Origin: Rhizobium sp. WSM4643
Lineage (GTDB): Bacteria; Pseudomonadota; Alphaproteobacteria; Rhizobiales; Rhizobiaceae
Length of the DNA: 64,000 nucleotides
Direction of reading: 5' to 3'
NCBI RefSeq assembly: GCF_025152745.1
Contig: NZ_CP104040.1
Location: 3,840,501 to 3,904,500 of the forward strand
Shown: positions 1-10,496 of the stretch, one piece after another
Layout: each line of letters starts with the position of its first letter
Numbering within the stretch: position 1 is the first letter of the stretch
Translations under genes and position numbers: made by a program
Notes under the pieces: model-generated
What the model was told of the DNA's origin: nothing
Databases searched by the model: none
What the model saw: only the letters and a program-made list of their open reading frames with translations

Positions 1-1029
1 GTTCGGCAGGCCGGTCAGCGCATCGAAGCGGACCATGTGCATGATCTTCTGCTCTGCCTTCACCCGGCTCGACACGTCCTCGAAGATCAGCACAGCGCCG
101 CCGTCGGCCCTTCGGCTGGCGGAGAATTCGAGCGACAGGCCCTCGGGAAAATGAATGAGCGTGCGCGACAGATTACCCTCTGCCACTTGGGTGAGCTGGC
201 GCAGAATGAGCTCCGGCTGCGAGGCGTCCATGAAGCTGTAGCGCGCGCCATAGCGCAGCACGGCGCCGAGGTCCCGATCCTTCAGCCGCTCTGGCGCGCC
301 GATCTTCAGAAGTTCGCAGGCCTTGCGGTTGACCACCTGGATGCGGTTCTCGGCATCGACCATGACCAGGCCGTGCGGCATGTTGTTGAGCGCCGTATCG
401 AAGCGGTCGGCGATGATGGTGATTTCCCGGCGTGCGATGACGTTCTCATAGAGGAACTCGCGCACGCCATTGGCCATGGCCCGCGTCGTCAGCCAGAAAG
501 GAATGAGGAAGATCGACAGCACGCCGCGATAGAAGTCCATCGCCAGCAGGCTGCAGACGATCATCGGCAGGCAGCAGAAGAAGGTCTGGAGGTCGACTGC
601 GAAGCGCGAGCCGTAGTTGCGGCCAACGACGGAAACCATGGTCGCCATGGTGACGGAAATGCAGGCAAGCTCCGCAAAGGAATCGTGGACGACGAAGATG
701 GCGTAGCCACTGGCGATGCCGAGGAGCGCGGTGGTGCATGCTCCACTGGCAACGAGAATCCGCTCCCAACGCTCGATTCCGGCGTGCGACAGGCTCTGCT
801 TGTCGACACGATCGAACTGCCGGAAGATGGCCATGCGAGCGCCGAAGACCAGAAGGAAGGCGACGGACAGCAGGATGTAGATGGAGTACTGCGTCTTGGC
901 AGCCACTGCAAGGCACGTCGCGACATGGACGATCACGCCAACAAGCAGCGTCATGCGGTTCCCGGAAAGGGAACTCACAAACGACAGATACACATCAATA
1001 GGGACCCTGTTCGGGTTATCTGGCTTCAT
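1..1029 (-). CDS. Membrane-anchored GGDEF (putative diguanylate cyclase) protein, 3' part beyond window
   Basis: The minus-strand frame is open from ATG at 1029 to the window edge (343 codons seen). The N-terminal ~190 residues are mostly hydrophobic and look like several membrane spans. They are followed by a PAS-like segment (NMPHGLVMVDAENRIQVVN) and then the start of a GGDEF domain, with the hallmark FDALTGLPN at the very edge. AGGGAAA lies 6 nt before the ATG. Proteins of this build make cyclic di-GMP; whether an EAL domain follows cannot be seen. A long plus-strand frame over the same bases is an antisense shadow. Confidence 0.85.
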   Translation of the reverse strand, partial: MKPDNPNRVPIDVYLSFVSSLSGNRMTLLVGVIVHVATCLAVAAKTQYSIYILLSVAFLLVFGARMAIFRQFDRVDKQSLSHAGIERWERILVASGACTTALLGIASGYAIFVVHDSFAELACISVTMATMVSVVGRNYGSRFAVDLQTFFCCLPMIVCSLLAMDFYRGVLSIFLIPFWLTTRAMANGVREFLYENVIARREITIIADRFDTALNNMPHGLVMVDAENRIQVVNRKACELLKIGAPERLKDRDLGAVLRYGARYSFMDASQPELILRQLTQVAEGNLSRTLIHFPEGLSLEFSASRRADGGAVLIFEDVSSRVKAEQKIMHMVRFDALTGLPN

Positions 1030-1358
1030 CCACACTTTCCCTGTGCGCGGGAATTCTAAGCCCAACCCTTTAAAAATTGATTTCAACGGAATCAAACATT
1101 TGGTCAAATTTTCTAAAACCATAGGGTGAACCGCACAGCCTACGCGCGTTAATACAGCCTGCTGGCGAGATTACTGAAATAATTTATCCACGCGTGGGTT
1201 GTTGAAATATTTGACGACCCTACGGACTGGCGAATGCGTCTAAGACTATACTCCAACACGAGGCATTTATCCTTCCAATTTCAAAGGCCGTGGTCTACAT
1301 CGATTGCAAGAGGGAAAAACTGCCGAAAAACCGGCAGGACAAGAACAAGGGGAGGCGA
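1030..1358. other. Intergenic region between divergent GGDEF and TRAP genes
   Basis: 329 bases without a supported gene. It is clearly more AT-rich than its surroundings and must hold the promoters of the leftward GGDEF gene and the rightward TRAP genes. I could not assign a convincing -35/-10 pair: a TTGACG at 1211 has no -10 at proper spacing. No repeat or operator palindrome stands out. Confidence 0.5.
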
Positions 1359-1898
1359 ATGTCGGTACTTCTGGCCGCCAGTCGGCTGATCGACTCGATC
1401 AGTCAGTTCATGGGCAAACTTGCCGAATATATGGTGCTGTTCTGCTGTCTGATCAGCGCCGGAAACGCCATCGTCCGCTATGCCTTCAACTACAGTTCGA
1501 ACGGCTGGCTGGAGATCCAGTGGTATCTCTTCGCCTTCGTCGTCATGCTCGGCGCCTCGCATGCGCTGCGCAACAACGAGCATGTCCGCGTCGACCTGAT
1601 CTATGGTTCGGTTTCCGATAAGGCGAAGATCTGGATCGACATCGTCGGCCTCATCCTCTTCCTGCTTCCCGCATGCGTCTATCTCACCTGGCTGTGCTGG
1701 CCCTTCTTCGCGCTCTCCTTCCACCAGGGGGAAATATCGGGCAATGCTGGTGGGCTGATCCGCTGGCCCGTCAAGCTCATCCTCGTCGCCGGCTTCGCGT
1801 TGCTCTCCCTTCAAGGCCTCTCGGAACTGGTCAAGCGGATCGCAGCGCTTGCCGGCCATATCAGCATCGACACGAAATACGAAAAGCCGCTGCAGTAA
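1359..1898 (+). CDS. TRAP transporter small permease (DctQ family)
   Basis: 179 residues with four hydrophobic segments (about 24-42, 52-70, 93-115, 137-156), the usual size and topology of the DctQ small membrane subunit. The conserved NEHVRVDL stretch after the second span is typical. The start is set by a strong AAGGGGAGG just upstream; an upstream in-frame start at 1290 lacks a ribosome site and would add a charged tail. It lies 21 bases before the large permease, so the two are co-transcribed. Together they form the sodium-coupled membrane complex that works with a periplasmic binding protein, here probably the convergent gene at 3493-4599. Confidence 0.9.
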   Translation: MSVLLAASRLIDSISQFMGKLAEYMVLFCCLISAGNAIVRYAFNYSSNGWLEIQWYLFAFVVMLGASHALRNNEHVRVDLIYGSVSDKAKIWIDIVGLILFLLPACVYLTWLCWPFFALSFHQGEISGNAGGLIRWPVKLILVAGFALLSLQGLSELVKRIAALAGHISIDTKYEKPLQ

Positions 1899-1919
1899 GG
1901 CGGGCTGGGAGACACGGAT

Positions 1920-3413
1920 TTGTTTGATTTCGGCATCATCCCGCCGGCCATGTTCCTCGGCATGGTCATCTTCATGCTCTACGGCTTTCCGGTCGCCTTT
2001 TCGCTCGCCGCCGTCGGCCTGTTTTTCGCCATCATCGGCATCGCCACCGGCCATTTCGGCGAGGTCTTCCTGCAGGCTCTGCCGCTGCGCTTCTTCGGCA
2101 TTCTTTCCAACGACCTCCTGCTCGCCATTCCCTTCTTCACCTTCATGGGTGCGGTGCTGGAGCGCTGCGGGCTGGCCGAAGACCTGCTCGAAGGCACCGG
2201 TAAGCTTTTCGGCGGCATACCCGGCGGCCTTGCCTATGCCGTCATCCTCGTCGGCGCCGTGCTCGGCGCGATCACCGGCACGGTGGCCGCCTCCGTCATC
2301 ACCATGGGGGTGATCTCGCTGCCGATCATGCTGCGCTATGGCTACAATCCGCGCCTTGCCACCGGCGTCATCGCCGCCTCGGGCACGATCACCCAAGTCA
2401 TCCCGCCCTCGCTCGTGCTCGTCGTTCTTGCCGATCAGCTCGGCAGGTCGGTCGGTGACATGTATCTCGGCGCGATCGGCCCCTCGATTCTGCAGGTGGC
2501 GATCTTCGTGCTCTTCATCCTGGTGATGTCGATCGTCCGGCCGAAATCGATGCCGCCGCTGCCGAAGGAGGTGCGCGGCGATTTCAATTGGGCGCTGCTC
2601 GTCAAGGTGCTGATGGGCATGGTGCCTTCGATCGTGCTGATCTTCCTCGTGCTCGGCACGATCTTCATGGGCCTTGCGACACCGACGGAGGCAGGAGCGC
2701 TCGGCGTCGTCGGCGCCATGCTGCTCGCCGCCATGAACCGTCGCCTCACCTGGCCGCTGATCCGTGAAGCCATGGCATCGACCACGCACATCACATCCAT
2801 GGTGGTGATGATCCTGATCGGCTCCACCTGTTTCAGCCTGGTCTTCCAGGGCATGGACGGCTCGCGCTGGATCGAGCACATGCTGACGGGGATACCAGGT
2901 GGCCCGGTCGGCTTCCTGATCTTCGTCAACATCTTCATCTTCGTGCTCGCCTTCTTCCTCGATTTCTTCGAGATCGCCTTCATCGTCATCCCGATGCTCG
3001 CTCCCGTCGCCTCCAGTCTCGGCATCGACCTGATCTGGTTCGGCGTGCTGATCTGCGTCAACATGCAGACGAGCTTCATGCACCCGCCTTTCGGCTTCGC
3101 GCTCTTCTACCTGCGTTCGATCGCCAGCAAGGACGTCAAGACCTCGGATATCTACATGGGTGCGCTCCCCTGGGTCGGCATGCAGCTGATCCTGGTGGCG
3201 ATCGTGATCTTCTGGCCGCAATCGGTAACCTATTGGCTGGATCACGGCCCGAAGGTCGACCCGAACTCGATCAAGATCGAAATCCCGGGCTTCGGCGGCC
3301 AGCTCGGCCTGCCGCCGATGGGCGGCGGCGGCAATGGCTCGCCGCAGATCCCCGGCCTGACCCTGCCGCCCCTGAACGGCCTGCCGGGAGCACCGCCGCC
3401 ACCCGCCCAATAG
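1920..3413 (+). CDS. TRAP transporter large permease (DctM family)
   Basis: 497 residues and strongly hydrophobic throughout, with the re-entrant and transmembrane repeats of the DctM/ion-transporter superfamily and the conserved segments around GTVAASVITMG and PTEAGALG. Start is TTG with GGGAGA upstream. It is the conducting subunit of the TRAP uptake system. The last ~45 residues form a proline/glycine-rich, non-membrane tail (GLPPMGGGGNGSPQ...PGAPPPPAQ), an addition not needed for the DctM fold. The substrate is not visible; the paired binding protein resembles the 2-oxoacid or mannitol/chloroaromatic type. Confidence 0.92.
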   Translation: MFDFGIIPPAMFLGMVIFMLYGFPVAFSLAAVGLFFAIIGIATGHFGEVFLQALPLRFFGILSNDLLLAIPFFTFMGAVLERCGLAEDLLEGTGKLFGGIPGGLAYAVILVGAVLGAITGTVAASVITMGVISLPIMLRYGYNPRLATGVIAASGTITQVIPPSLVLVVLADQLGRSVGDMYLGAIGPSILQVAIFVLFILVMSIVRPKSMPPLPKEVRGDFNWALLVKVLMGMVPSIVLIFLVLGTIFMGLATPTEAGALGVVGAMLLAAMNRRLTWPLIREAMASTTHITSMVVMILIGSTCFSLVFQGMDGSRWIEHMLTGIPGGPVGFLIFVNIFIFVLAFFLDFFEIAFIVIPMLAPVASSLGIDLIWFGVLICVNMQTSFMHPPFGFALFYLRSIASKDVKTSDIYMGALPWVGMQLILVAIVIFWPQSVTYWLDHGPKVDPNSIKIEIPGFGGQLGLPPMGGGGNGSPQIPGLTLPPLNGLPGAPPPPAQ

Positions 3414-3426
3414 TCCAGCAAAAAGC

Positions 3427-3454
3427 AAAACCCCGGACGGAAATCCGGGGTTTT
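3427..3454. terminator. Bidirectional terminator between dctM and dctP
   Basis: Perfect 11-bp stem AAAACCCCGGA / TCCGGGGTTTT around a 6-base loop, with A-tract on one side and T-tract on the other. It lies between two convergent genes, so it can stop transcription from both sides. Confidence 0.92.
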
Positions 3455-3492
3455 GGTATTACACGCGTCTAAAGCGTCAACGGCGGAAAGCC

Positions 3493-4749
<1,257 letters not shown>

Positions 4750-4892
4750 TCAGAATCAGCGGCTTAGCGGTAAACCGGAAAGGCGGGGTGCCTCTTCCGT
4801 CGCAATTTGGCCGCCTGATACAGCCAAGCGTTGACTTGGCGGCCGTTCAGGCGGAAGAAACGACGAGAAGAAAGATTTTGACCGGGGCTGAT

Positions 4893-5672
4893 ATGACGAA
4901 ACCGATCGTTGCCATTCCTGCCGATATCCGCAGCTTCGACGGCGCGACCTGGCATGCCGTACAGCATCAATATCTGCGCGCCGCATTGAACGCATCCGGG
5001 GTCATGGCCTTCATGATCCCCGCTTTCGAGGAAGGCTACGATACTGACGCGATTCTCGACCGCGTCGACGGCCTGCTGGTTTCCGGTTCGGCCAGCAACG
5101 TGCATCCCTCGCATTACGGTGCCGAGGCGAATGACAAGGACGGCCCCTTCGATCCCGCCCGCGACGCCACCAGCCTGCCGCTCATCCGCCGCGCCATCGA
5201 TCGCGCCATCCCGCTCCTCGCCATCTGCCGCGGCATCCAGGAGCTGAATGTCGCCCTCGGCGGCTCGCTGGCAAGCGAGATCCAGGAGCAGCCCGGCAAC
5301 TGGGACCATCGCCGGCCGGAAGGTGTCGGCCGGGACGGCATGTACGCCATTCGCCAGACTGTCCATGTCAAGGAAGGCTCCTGCATCGCAGGCATTCTCG
5401 GCCCGGGCGAGATCCGCGTGAATTCACTGCATCGCCAGGCAATCGCCAGGACCGCCCCGGGCCTGCAGGTGGAAGCGATCGCCGAGGATGGCACGGTGGA
5501 GGCCGTTTCCGTCATCGACGCCAAGGCCTTTGCCGTCGGCGTGCAATGGCATCCGGAATATTGGGCTGAAACCGACAAGTCTTCGAACCAGTTGTTCGCC
5601 GCTTTCGGCGACGCCGTCCGCAGCTATGCCGCGGCCAAGCTACCGTTCATGTCAGCACAGGCGATCGCATGA
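4893..5672 (+). CDS. Gamma-glutamyl-gamma-aminobutyrate hydrolase family protein (class I amidotransferase, peptidase C26)
   Basis: 259 residues. The nucleophile elbow LLAICRGIQELN gives the catalytic cysteine, and GVQWHPEYW near the C-terminus gives the histidine with a nearby glutamate, a complete class I glutamine-amidotransferase triad. The family includes PuuD, which cleaves gamma-glutamyl-GABA in putrescine breakdown; a PuuD-like role is plausible but not proven, since no other Puu gene is adjacent. An in-frame start at 4788 is less likely than ATG 4893, where homology begins. It is divergent from the TRAP binding protein across a 293-base gap. Confidence 0.82.
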   Translation: MTKPIVAIPADIRSFDGATWHAVQHQYLRAALNASGVMAFMIPAFEEGYDTDAILDRVDGLLVSGSASNVHPSHYGAEANDKDGPFDPARDATSLPLIRRAIDRAIPLLAICRGIQELNVALGGSLASEIQEQPGNWDHRRPEGVGRDGMYAIRQTVHVKEGSCIAGILGPGEIRVNSLHRQAIARTAPGLQVEAIAEDGTVEAVSVIDAKAFAVGVQWHPEYWAETDKSSNQLFAAFGDAVRSYAAAKLPFMSAQAIA

Positions 5673-5737
5673 CGGCGCGGCGCCCGCGAAGCGCTATGCC
5701 TGTTACTCGGTAACTACCGTCCGCCGAGCCAACCCGC

Positions 5738-6694
5738 TTAAGCCTTCTGCGGTGTCTCTGGCACCGGTGTCAAAGCCGCACCCTTTTCGAACCAGGCGAT
5801 GAGATTGTCGGCGACGAGATCGGCCATCGCATTGCGTGTCGGCACGGACGCGGAGGCGACGTGCGGCAGCAGTACGGCATTGGCCGGCTCAAACAGGTCG
5901 GCCGGCACCGTGGGCTCTTCATAGAAGACGTCCAGACCGGCAGCACCGAGCGCGCCGGAAGCAAGCGCGGCACTCAGCGCCTCCTCGTCCACCGTCCAGC
6001 CGCGGCCGACATTGACGAGGATGCCGTCAGGGCCGAGTGCTGCCAGAATATCGGCATCGATCGTCTTGTGCGTCTGCGCCGTCTTCGGAACGATGGCGAT
6101 CAGCGTATCCACCGCTTCCGCCAGCCCCTTCAACGTCGAGTGATAATCGTAGGATACATCGGCATGGCGTGAACGCGTGTGATAACTGATCTTCACCTTG
6201 AACGGCTCCAGCCGCTTGGCGATTTCGAGCCCGATGCGGCCAAGGCCATAAAGCCCGACATGGCGGCCCTTGAGCGAGAAGCGCGACAGCGGATAGGCCG
6301 TGCCCGGCTTCCAGTTGCCCGCACGCAGCCAAGCTTCGGCCCGCGGCAATTCGCGAACCGTGTTCAGCAGCAGGCCGATCGCCGTATCGGCGACCTCGTC
6401 ATTCAGCACATCAGGCGTATTGGTGACGACGATGCCTTTCTCTGCGGCGTGTTTCACATCGATGCCGTCATAACCGACCCCGAAATTGGCGATCACTTCA
6501 GCATGCGGCAGCTGCTCCATCCAGGCGCCCGCGAAGGAACCGGAAACGGCGACGCCGCGGATACGGCCGGCGGTCTCGCTGTCCAGCGCAAGCTTCTCCT
6601 CGCGTGCGACCGCAATAATCTCAAAACGATCCTTCAACCTTTCGAGAACACGCTCGTGTATCTTCCCAGGAACGAGAATGGCGATGCGGGACAT
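5738..6694 (-). CDS. D-isomer-specific 2-hydroxyacid dehydrogenase (glyoxylate/hydroxypyruvate reductase-like)
   Basis: 318 residues. The NAD(P)-binding Rossmann motif GLYGLGRIGLEIAKR is at about residue 148. The catalytic set is present: Arg in VNVGRG, Glu in EEP and His in LLPHVASAS. It probably reduces glyoxylate or hydroxypyruvate, or oxidises a D-2-hydroxyacid, in the cytoplasm. AGGAAAGCC precedes the ATG. It lies 28 bases downstream of a co-oriented LacI regulator, so the pair is likely one unit with local control. Substrate and cofactor choice cannot be read from the sequence. Confidence 0.88.
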   Translation of the reverse strand: MSRIAILVPGKIHERVLERLKDRFEIIAVAREEKLALDSETAGRIRGVAVSGSFAGAWMEQLPHAEVIANFGVGYDGIDVKHAAEKGIVVTNTPDVLNDEVADTAIGLLLNTVRELPRAEAWLRAGNWKPGTAYPLSRFSLKGRHVGLYGLGRIGLEIAKRLEPFKVKISYHTRSRHADVSYDYHSTLKGLAEAVDTLIAIVPKTAQTHKTIDADILAALGPDGILVNVGRGWTVDEEALSAALASGALGAAGLDVFYEEPTVPADLFEPANAVLLPHVASASVPTRNAMADLVADNLIAWFEKGAALTPVPETPQKA

Positions 6695-6722
6695 GGCTTT
6701 CCTCTTGGATGGCGGTCTTGAT

Positions 6723-7745
6723 TCAGGCGCGGGGCCGATGGGGACTGGTGGACTGGCGGATGCGCATTTCCGGCTTGATCAGATGCATGCCGTCAGGCTC
6801 ATGGCTGCCGGCAAGGCGATCGAGCAGCGCCCGGGCTGCCAGGCGCCCGACCTCGGCCTGACCGTTCCAGACAGTCGTCAGCGCCGGCGTAGCGATCGAG
6901 GCCTCCTCGAGATCGTCGTAGCCGGTGACGGAAATATCGCCTCCCGGCACGAGGCCGGCGCGCGCAATGCCGTTCATCAGGCCGATCGCCACGAGATCGT
7001 TCCAGCACACGGCTGCCGTCGGCTTCTGCGGTAGCGAAAGGAAATGCACTGCAGCCTCGAAACCGCCCTGTTTCGAGCGCGGACCGGGAATACGCAGGTT
7101 CGGATCGACTTCGATGCCGGCCTTGCGCAGCGAATTGACATAGCCCTGGTAGCGATCGCGGCCGGTGGATGTCTGGTCCGTGCCGCCGATCATGGCGATC
7201 GAGCGATGACCGAGGCCGATCAGGTGGTTGGTGGCGAGCGAAATGCCGTAGCTGTCGTCGCCGCGATAGGTCGGCAGGTCCTGCCCTTCCATCGAGCGGG
7301 CGACCAGGATCGCCGGCATGCCGTTCTCTTCCGCCAGCTGCACGTCCTCAGGCGGCGTACCGATTGCCGGCGACATGATGACGCCGTCACCGCCGAGCTG
7401 CAGCAGCGTCTCGATAAATGTGCGCTGCTTTTCGACATTGTCGTAATGGTTGGAAAGGATGAAGGTGTGGCGGCTGCGGTCGAGTTCGCTTTCGATCGCC
7501 TTCAGGATCTCGCCATAGAAGGGGTTCATGATGTCGTGCACGACGACGCCGATGATGCCGGAGCGCGAGGTACGGAGGCTGGCGGCACGGCGATTGTAGA
7601 TATAGCCGAGCGCGCGCGCCTGTTCCTTGATCTTCTCCCTGGTATTGCCGGCAACGAGCGGACTGTCGCGTAAGGCAAGCGATACGGTCGCCGTTGAAAT
7701 GCCGAGCGTTTCGGCGATTGTCGAAAGCTTGATCTTCTGGACCAC
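6723..7745 (-). CDS. LacI-family transcriptional regulator
   Basis: 340 residues. An N-terminal helix-turn-helix (STIAETLGISTATVSLALRD) and hinge are followed by a periplasmic-binding-like sensor domain (GVVVHDIMNPFYGEILKAIE; TGYDDLEEASIATPALTTV). Start is GTG at 7745 with GGAGGA spaced correctly; a second GTG at 7766 lies upstream of that ribosome site and is less likely. It is just upstream of the hydroxyacid dehydrogenase and probably controls it in response to a small sugar or sugar-acid ligand. An AT-rich palindrome at 7813-7822 could be its own operator. Confidence 0.9.
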   Translation of the reverse strand: MVQKIKLSTIAETLGISTATVSLALRDSPLVAGNTREKIKEQARALGYIYNRRAASLRTSRSGIIGVVVHDIMNPFYGEILKAIESELDRSRHTFILSNHYDNVEKQRTFIETLLQLGGDGVIMSPAIGTPPEDVQLAEENGMPAILVARSMEGQDLPTYRGDDSYGISLATNHLIGLGHRSIAMIGGTDQTSTGRDRYQGYVNSLRKAGIEVDPNLRIPGPRSKQGGFEAAVHFLSLPQKPTAAVCWNDLVAIGLMNGIARAGLVPGGDISVTGYDDLEEASIATPALTTVWNGQAEVGRLAARALLDRLAGSHEPDGMHLIKPEMRIRQSTSPHRPRA

Positions 7746-7812
7746 GTGTCCTCCTCCAGGCAGCACGCAAGCGACAAGACCCCGCCGTCAAACCGGCGCG
7801 GCCCTTAAAATG

Positions 7813-7822
7813 TTTAATTAAA
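7813..7822. promoter_or_regulatory. Possible LacI-family operator core
   Basis: TTTAATTAAA palindrome in an AT-rich patch about 70 bases upstream of the LacI gene. It is short and AT-only, so it could be chance; position is the main support. Confidence 0.3.
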
Positions 7823-7861
7823 AGATTTAATCGGTGGAAGCAATTCGTCTTTCGGGAAATT

Positions 7862-8374
7862 TCAGTCTTCGTCCGGTTCTTCGACAGGAATGGCTTCGGC
7901 TTGCAGATTGGCATCGATCGCCTTCAGCAGGCGGACCAGATTGCGGATTTCCTTCTCAGAGAACTCTTGCGTCGCCAGCCTGTCGCAGGCCGAAGCCGCC
8001 ATCTCGATCCCCTGCACGCTGCCTCGGCCGAGGTCGGTGAGATAGACCTTGGTCAGGCGTGCATCCTCGGCATCGGGCTTGCGCTCGAGAAAGCCCTGCG
8101 CCTCCATGCGGCCGATCGTGCGCGTCATCGTCGGCGCCTTGACGCCGAGCTTCTGGGCAAGGCCGCCTGCCGTCATGCCGTCACTTTCGGCAAGCGAGAG
8201 GATGACACCATCCTGGCCGGCATAGAGGCCGCTTTCAAGCAGGTTGCGCGAGAGCACCGTCCGCATGGAACGCGCCGCCTGGGTCAGAGCCGGGGAGAGA
8301 TCGACCAGCGTATACTCGGTCTGGTCCTTCTTCTTGGACTTGTTCTTTTTGCCGTCCTTGTGCTTCTTTCCCAT
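7862..8374 (-). CDS. MarR-family transcriptional regulator
   Basis: 170 residues. A winged helix-turn-helix core (MTAGGLAQKLGVKAPTMTRTIGRMEAQGFLERKPDAEDARLTKVYLT) matches MarR family members. The N-terminus is an unusual run of lysines (MGKKHKDGKKNKSKKK) and the C-terminus is acidic. The start at 8374 is favoured because AAAGGG sits 6 bases before it; an ATG six bases further up is too close to that site. It is divergent from the creatininase-like gene across 85 bases, which suggests shared control. Ligand unknown. Confidence 0.87.
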   Translation of the reverse strand: MGKKHKDGKKNKSKKKDQTEYTLVDLSPALTQAARSMRTVLSRNLLESGLYAGQDGVILSLAESDGMTAGGLAQKLGVKAPTMTRTIGRMEAQGFLERKPDAEDARLTKVYLTDLGRGSVQGIEMAASACDRLATQEFSEKEIRNLVRLLKAIDANLQAEAIPVEEPDED

Positions 8375-8459
8375 AGCCATCCCTTTGATCTTTAAGCCCC
8401 GACGCCGCTGCGATATGACATTGCCCAGGATCTCGTCATAAACAAGAGGCAACGACCGG

Positions 8460-9248
8460 ATGATGACACCTTCGCCGCGCTTCGAGGACAGCAGTCCGGC
8501 CTTTGCACCTGACGGGCGTCATCCGATCGCCGTGTTGCCGCTCGGTGCACATGAACAGCACGGCCCCCACCTGCCCTTCGAAACCGACACTCTGATTGCC
8601 GAAGGCATCGCCGGGCGATTGAAGATAGCCTTGCCCGCCGGCCTGCCGGTCACCTTCCTGCCCGCCGAATCCATCGGCTATTCCATAGAGCATATGGATG
8701 TTGAAGGAACGAAGACGCTTGCGTTCGACGAAGCTGTAATCCGCTGGCTCGGCATCGCCGAAGGTCTGGCGAAGCAGGGCATCCGCAAATTCGTGATGCT
8801 GAACGCCCATGGCGGCAATTCGCCCGTCATATCGGTCGTCGCGACCGAGGCGCGGGTCCGCTTTGCCATGCTGGCGGTGGCGACGAGCTGGACCCGTTTC
8901 GGCGTGCCGGATGGCGCGGTCACGCCGGAGGAAAAGGCGATCGGAATCCATGGCGGCGAAATCGAGACCTCGGTGATGCTGGCGTTTCATCCCGATAAGG
9001 TCGATATGGCGAAGGCGGCGGACTTCTCCTCGCGACAGACGGAATTCGCCGAGCGTTTCAAGCATCTGCGCGCCTACGGGCCGCACGCCTTCGGCTGGAA
9101 GATGTCGGACCTTAATGCCGAAGGTGTGGCGGGCAATGCCGCGGCCGCAACGGCAGAGAAAGGTGAGGCGCTGATTGCCCATGCGGTAAATGGGCTGGTG
9201 GAATTGCTGAGCGATGTCGATGCATTCGACGTCACGCAACTCCGGTGA
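8460..9248 (+). CDS. Creatininase-family amidohydrolase
   Basis: 262 residues. The metal ligands of the family are in place: Glu/His in PLGAHEQHGPHLP, Asp in FETDT, His in NAHGGN and Glu in HGGEIETS. Members hydrolyse small cyclic or linear amides (creatinine, formamide intermediates) or act in cofactor maturation, and this one has no pathway partner nearby that decides. AAGAGG lies upstream of a tandem ATG ATG, so the start could be 8460 or 8463. Divergent from a MarR gene. Confidence 0.85.
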   Translation: MMTPSPRFEDSSPAFAPDGRHPIAVLPLGAHEQHGPHLPFETDTLIAEGIAGRLKIALPAGLPVTFLPAESIGYSIEHMDVEGTKTLAFDEAVIRWLGIAEGLAKQGIRKFVMLNAHGGNSPVISVVATEARVRFAMLAVATSWTRFGVPDGAVTPEEKAIGIHGGEIETSVMLAFHPDKVDMAKAADFSSRQTEFAERFKHLRAYGPHAFGWKMSDLNAEGVAGNAAAATAEKGEALIAHAVNGLVELLSDVDAFDVTQLR

Positions 9249-9282
9249 ATACGGTCATCTGCACTGGCCAGACAATGTGATC

Positions 9283-9296
9283 TTATAACATTATAA
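9283..9296. promoter_or_regulatory. Candidate Zur-like operator
   Basis: TTATAACATTATAA, an AT-rich near-palindrome (12 of 14 positions symmetric) about 100 bases upstream of the COG0523 GTPase gene. Zinc-responsive Zur sites are AT-rich dyads of this general look, and COG0523 genes are often Zur targets. The match is by eye only. Confidence 0.4.
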
Positions 9297-9395
9297 AACC
9301 CTTTGAACTGCCACGCTCAAGCCATTATATGAGACCAACCGTTCAAGCAGCCGATCCCAAGCCGCTCGGCCGCACGCCTAATCCTAGAGGTTCTC

Positions 9396-10496
9396 ATGAC
9401 CGACGCGATCTCCACCCTGAAGCCTATTCCCGTTACCGTGCTCACCGGTTATCTCGGCGCCGGCAAGACGACGTTGCTCAACCGCATTCTCTCCGAAAAT
9501 CACGGCAAGAAATATGCGGTCATCGTCAACGAGTTCGGCGAAATCGGTATCGACAACGACCTGATCGTCGAGTCGGACGAAGAAATCTACGAGATGAACA
9601 ATGGCTGTGTCTGTTGCACGGTGCGCGGCGACCTGATCCGCGTCGTCGAAGGCCTGATGCGCCGTCCCGGCCGCTTCGACGGCATCATCGTCGAAACGAC
9701 AGGCCTTGCCGATCCGGTGCCGGTCGCCCAGACCTTCTTCATGGATGACGACGTGCGCGCCAAGACCGAGCTCGATGCCGTCGTCGCCCTCGTCGATGCC
9801 AAGCACCTGCCGCTGCGCTTGAAGGACAGCCGCGAGGCCGAAGACCAGATCGCCTTCGCCGACGTCGTCATCATCAACAAGAGCGACCTCGTGACCCCGG
9901 AAGAACTTGATGTAATCGAGGATATCGTCCGCGCCATCAACCCGGCCGCCCGCGTCTATAAGACCAGCCGCTCGGGCGTCGACCTCGCCCGCGTGCTCGA
10001 TCAGGGCGCCTTCAACCTGGAACGCGCGCTCGAAAACGATCCGCATTTCCTTGAGCACGGCCACGATGACCATGTCTGCGGCCCCGATTGCGATCATGAC
10101 CATCATGACCATGACCATGACCATGATCATCACGGTCATCACGACCATCATCACCATGGCGCCCATAACCATGGTGCAATGTCGGCGATCCACGATGTAA
10201 CGGTGCAGTCGGTGTCGCTGCGCGGCGGCGAGATGAATCCGGAGCGCTTCTTCCCGTGGATCCAGAAGATCACCCAGACGCAGGGGCCGAATATTCTGCG
10301 CCTCAAGGGCATCATCGCCTTCAAGGACGATCCCGAGCGTTACGTCGTTCAGGGCGTGCACATGATCATCGAGGGTGATCACCAGCGGACCTGGAAGGAA
10401 GGCGAGAAGCACGAGAGCCGTCTCGTCTTTATCGGCCGCGAACTCGACCGCGAGAAGCTCGAAGCCTCCTTCAAGGCCTGCGGGGCAGCCGCCTGA
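9396..10496 (+). CDS. COG0523 / CobW-family metal-binding GTPase
   Basis: 366 residues. P-loop [12 protein letters not shown], the family's metal-binding GCVCCT motif, NKSD guanine-specificity motif, and a CobW C-terminal domain starting near residue 270. Between them (about 223-265) is a very histidine/aspartate-rich loop with two extra cysteines ([15 protein letters not shown]), a likely metal reservoir. Members of this group are GTP-driven metallochaperones, several induced by zinc shortage. The WD40 gene starts within its stop codon (TGATG), so the two are translationally coupled. A possible Zur site lies upstream. Confidence 0.92.
   Translation: MTDAISTLKPIPVTVLTGYLGAGKTTLLNRILSENHGKKYAVIVNEFGEIGIDNDLIVESDEEIYEMNNGCVCCTVRGDLIRVVEGLMRRPGRFDGIIVETTGLADPVPVAQTFFMDDDVRAKTELDAVVALVDAKHLPLRLKDSREAEDQIAFADVVIINKSDLVTPEELDVIEDIVRAINPAARVYKTSRSGVDLARVLDQGAFNLERALENDPHFLEHGHDDHVCGPDCDHDHHDHDHDHDHHGHHDHHHHGAHNHGAMSAIHDVTVQSVSLRGGEMNPERFFPWIQKITQTQGPNILRLKGIIAFKDDPERYVVQGVHMIIEGDHQRTWKEGEKHESRLVFIGRELDREKLEASFKACGAAA

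Noticed and set aside
37-1059. 340-codon plus-strand frame over the GGDEF gene
   Set aside because: Antisense shadow: the minus strand encodes a membrane protein with a recognisable GGDEF start, while this frame has no homology or ribosome site.
1281-3428. 715-codon minus-strand frame over the TRAP permeases
   Set aside because: Charged, low-complexity antisense product of hydrophobic genes; the plus-strand DctQ and DctM are unmistakable.
8460-9248. Creatininase gene read as a mycofactocin maturation gene
   Set aside because: No other mycofactocin genes lie nearby; family membership alone does not support it.
10085-10165. Tandem DNA repeat (CATGAC units) in the COG0523 gene
   Set aside because: It encodes the histidine/aspartate loop in frame and is explained by the protein; not a separate repeat element.
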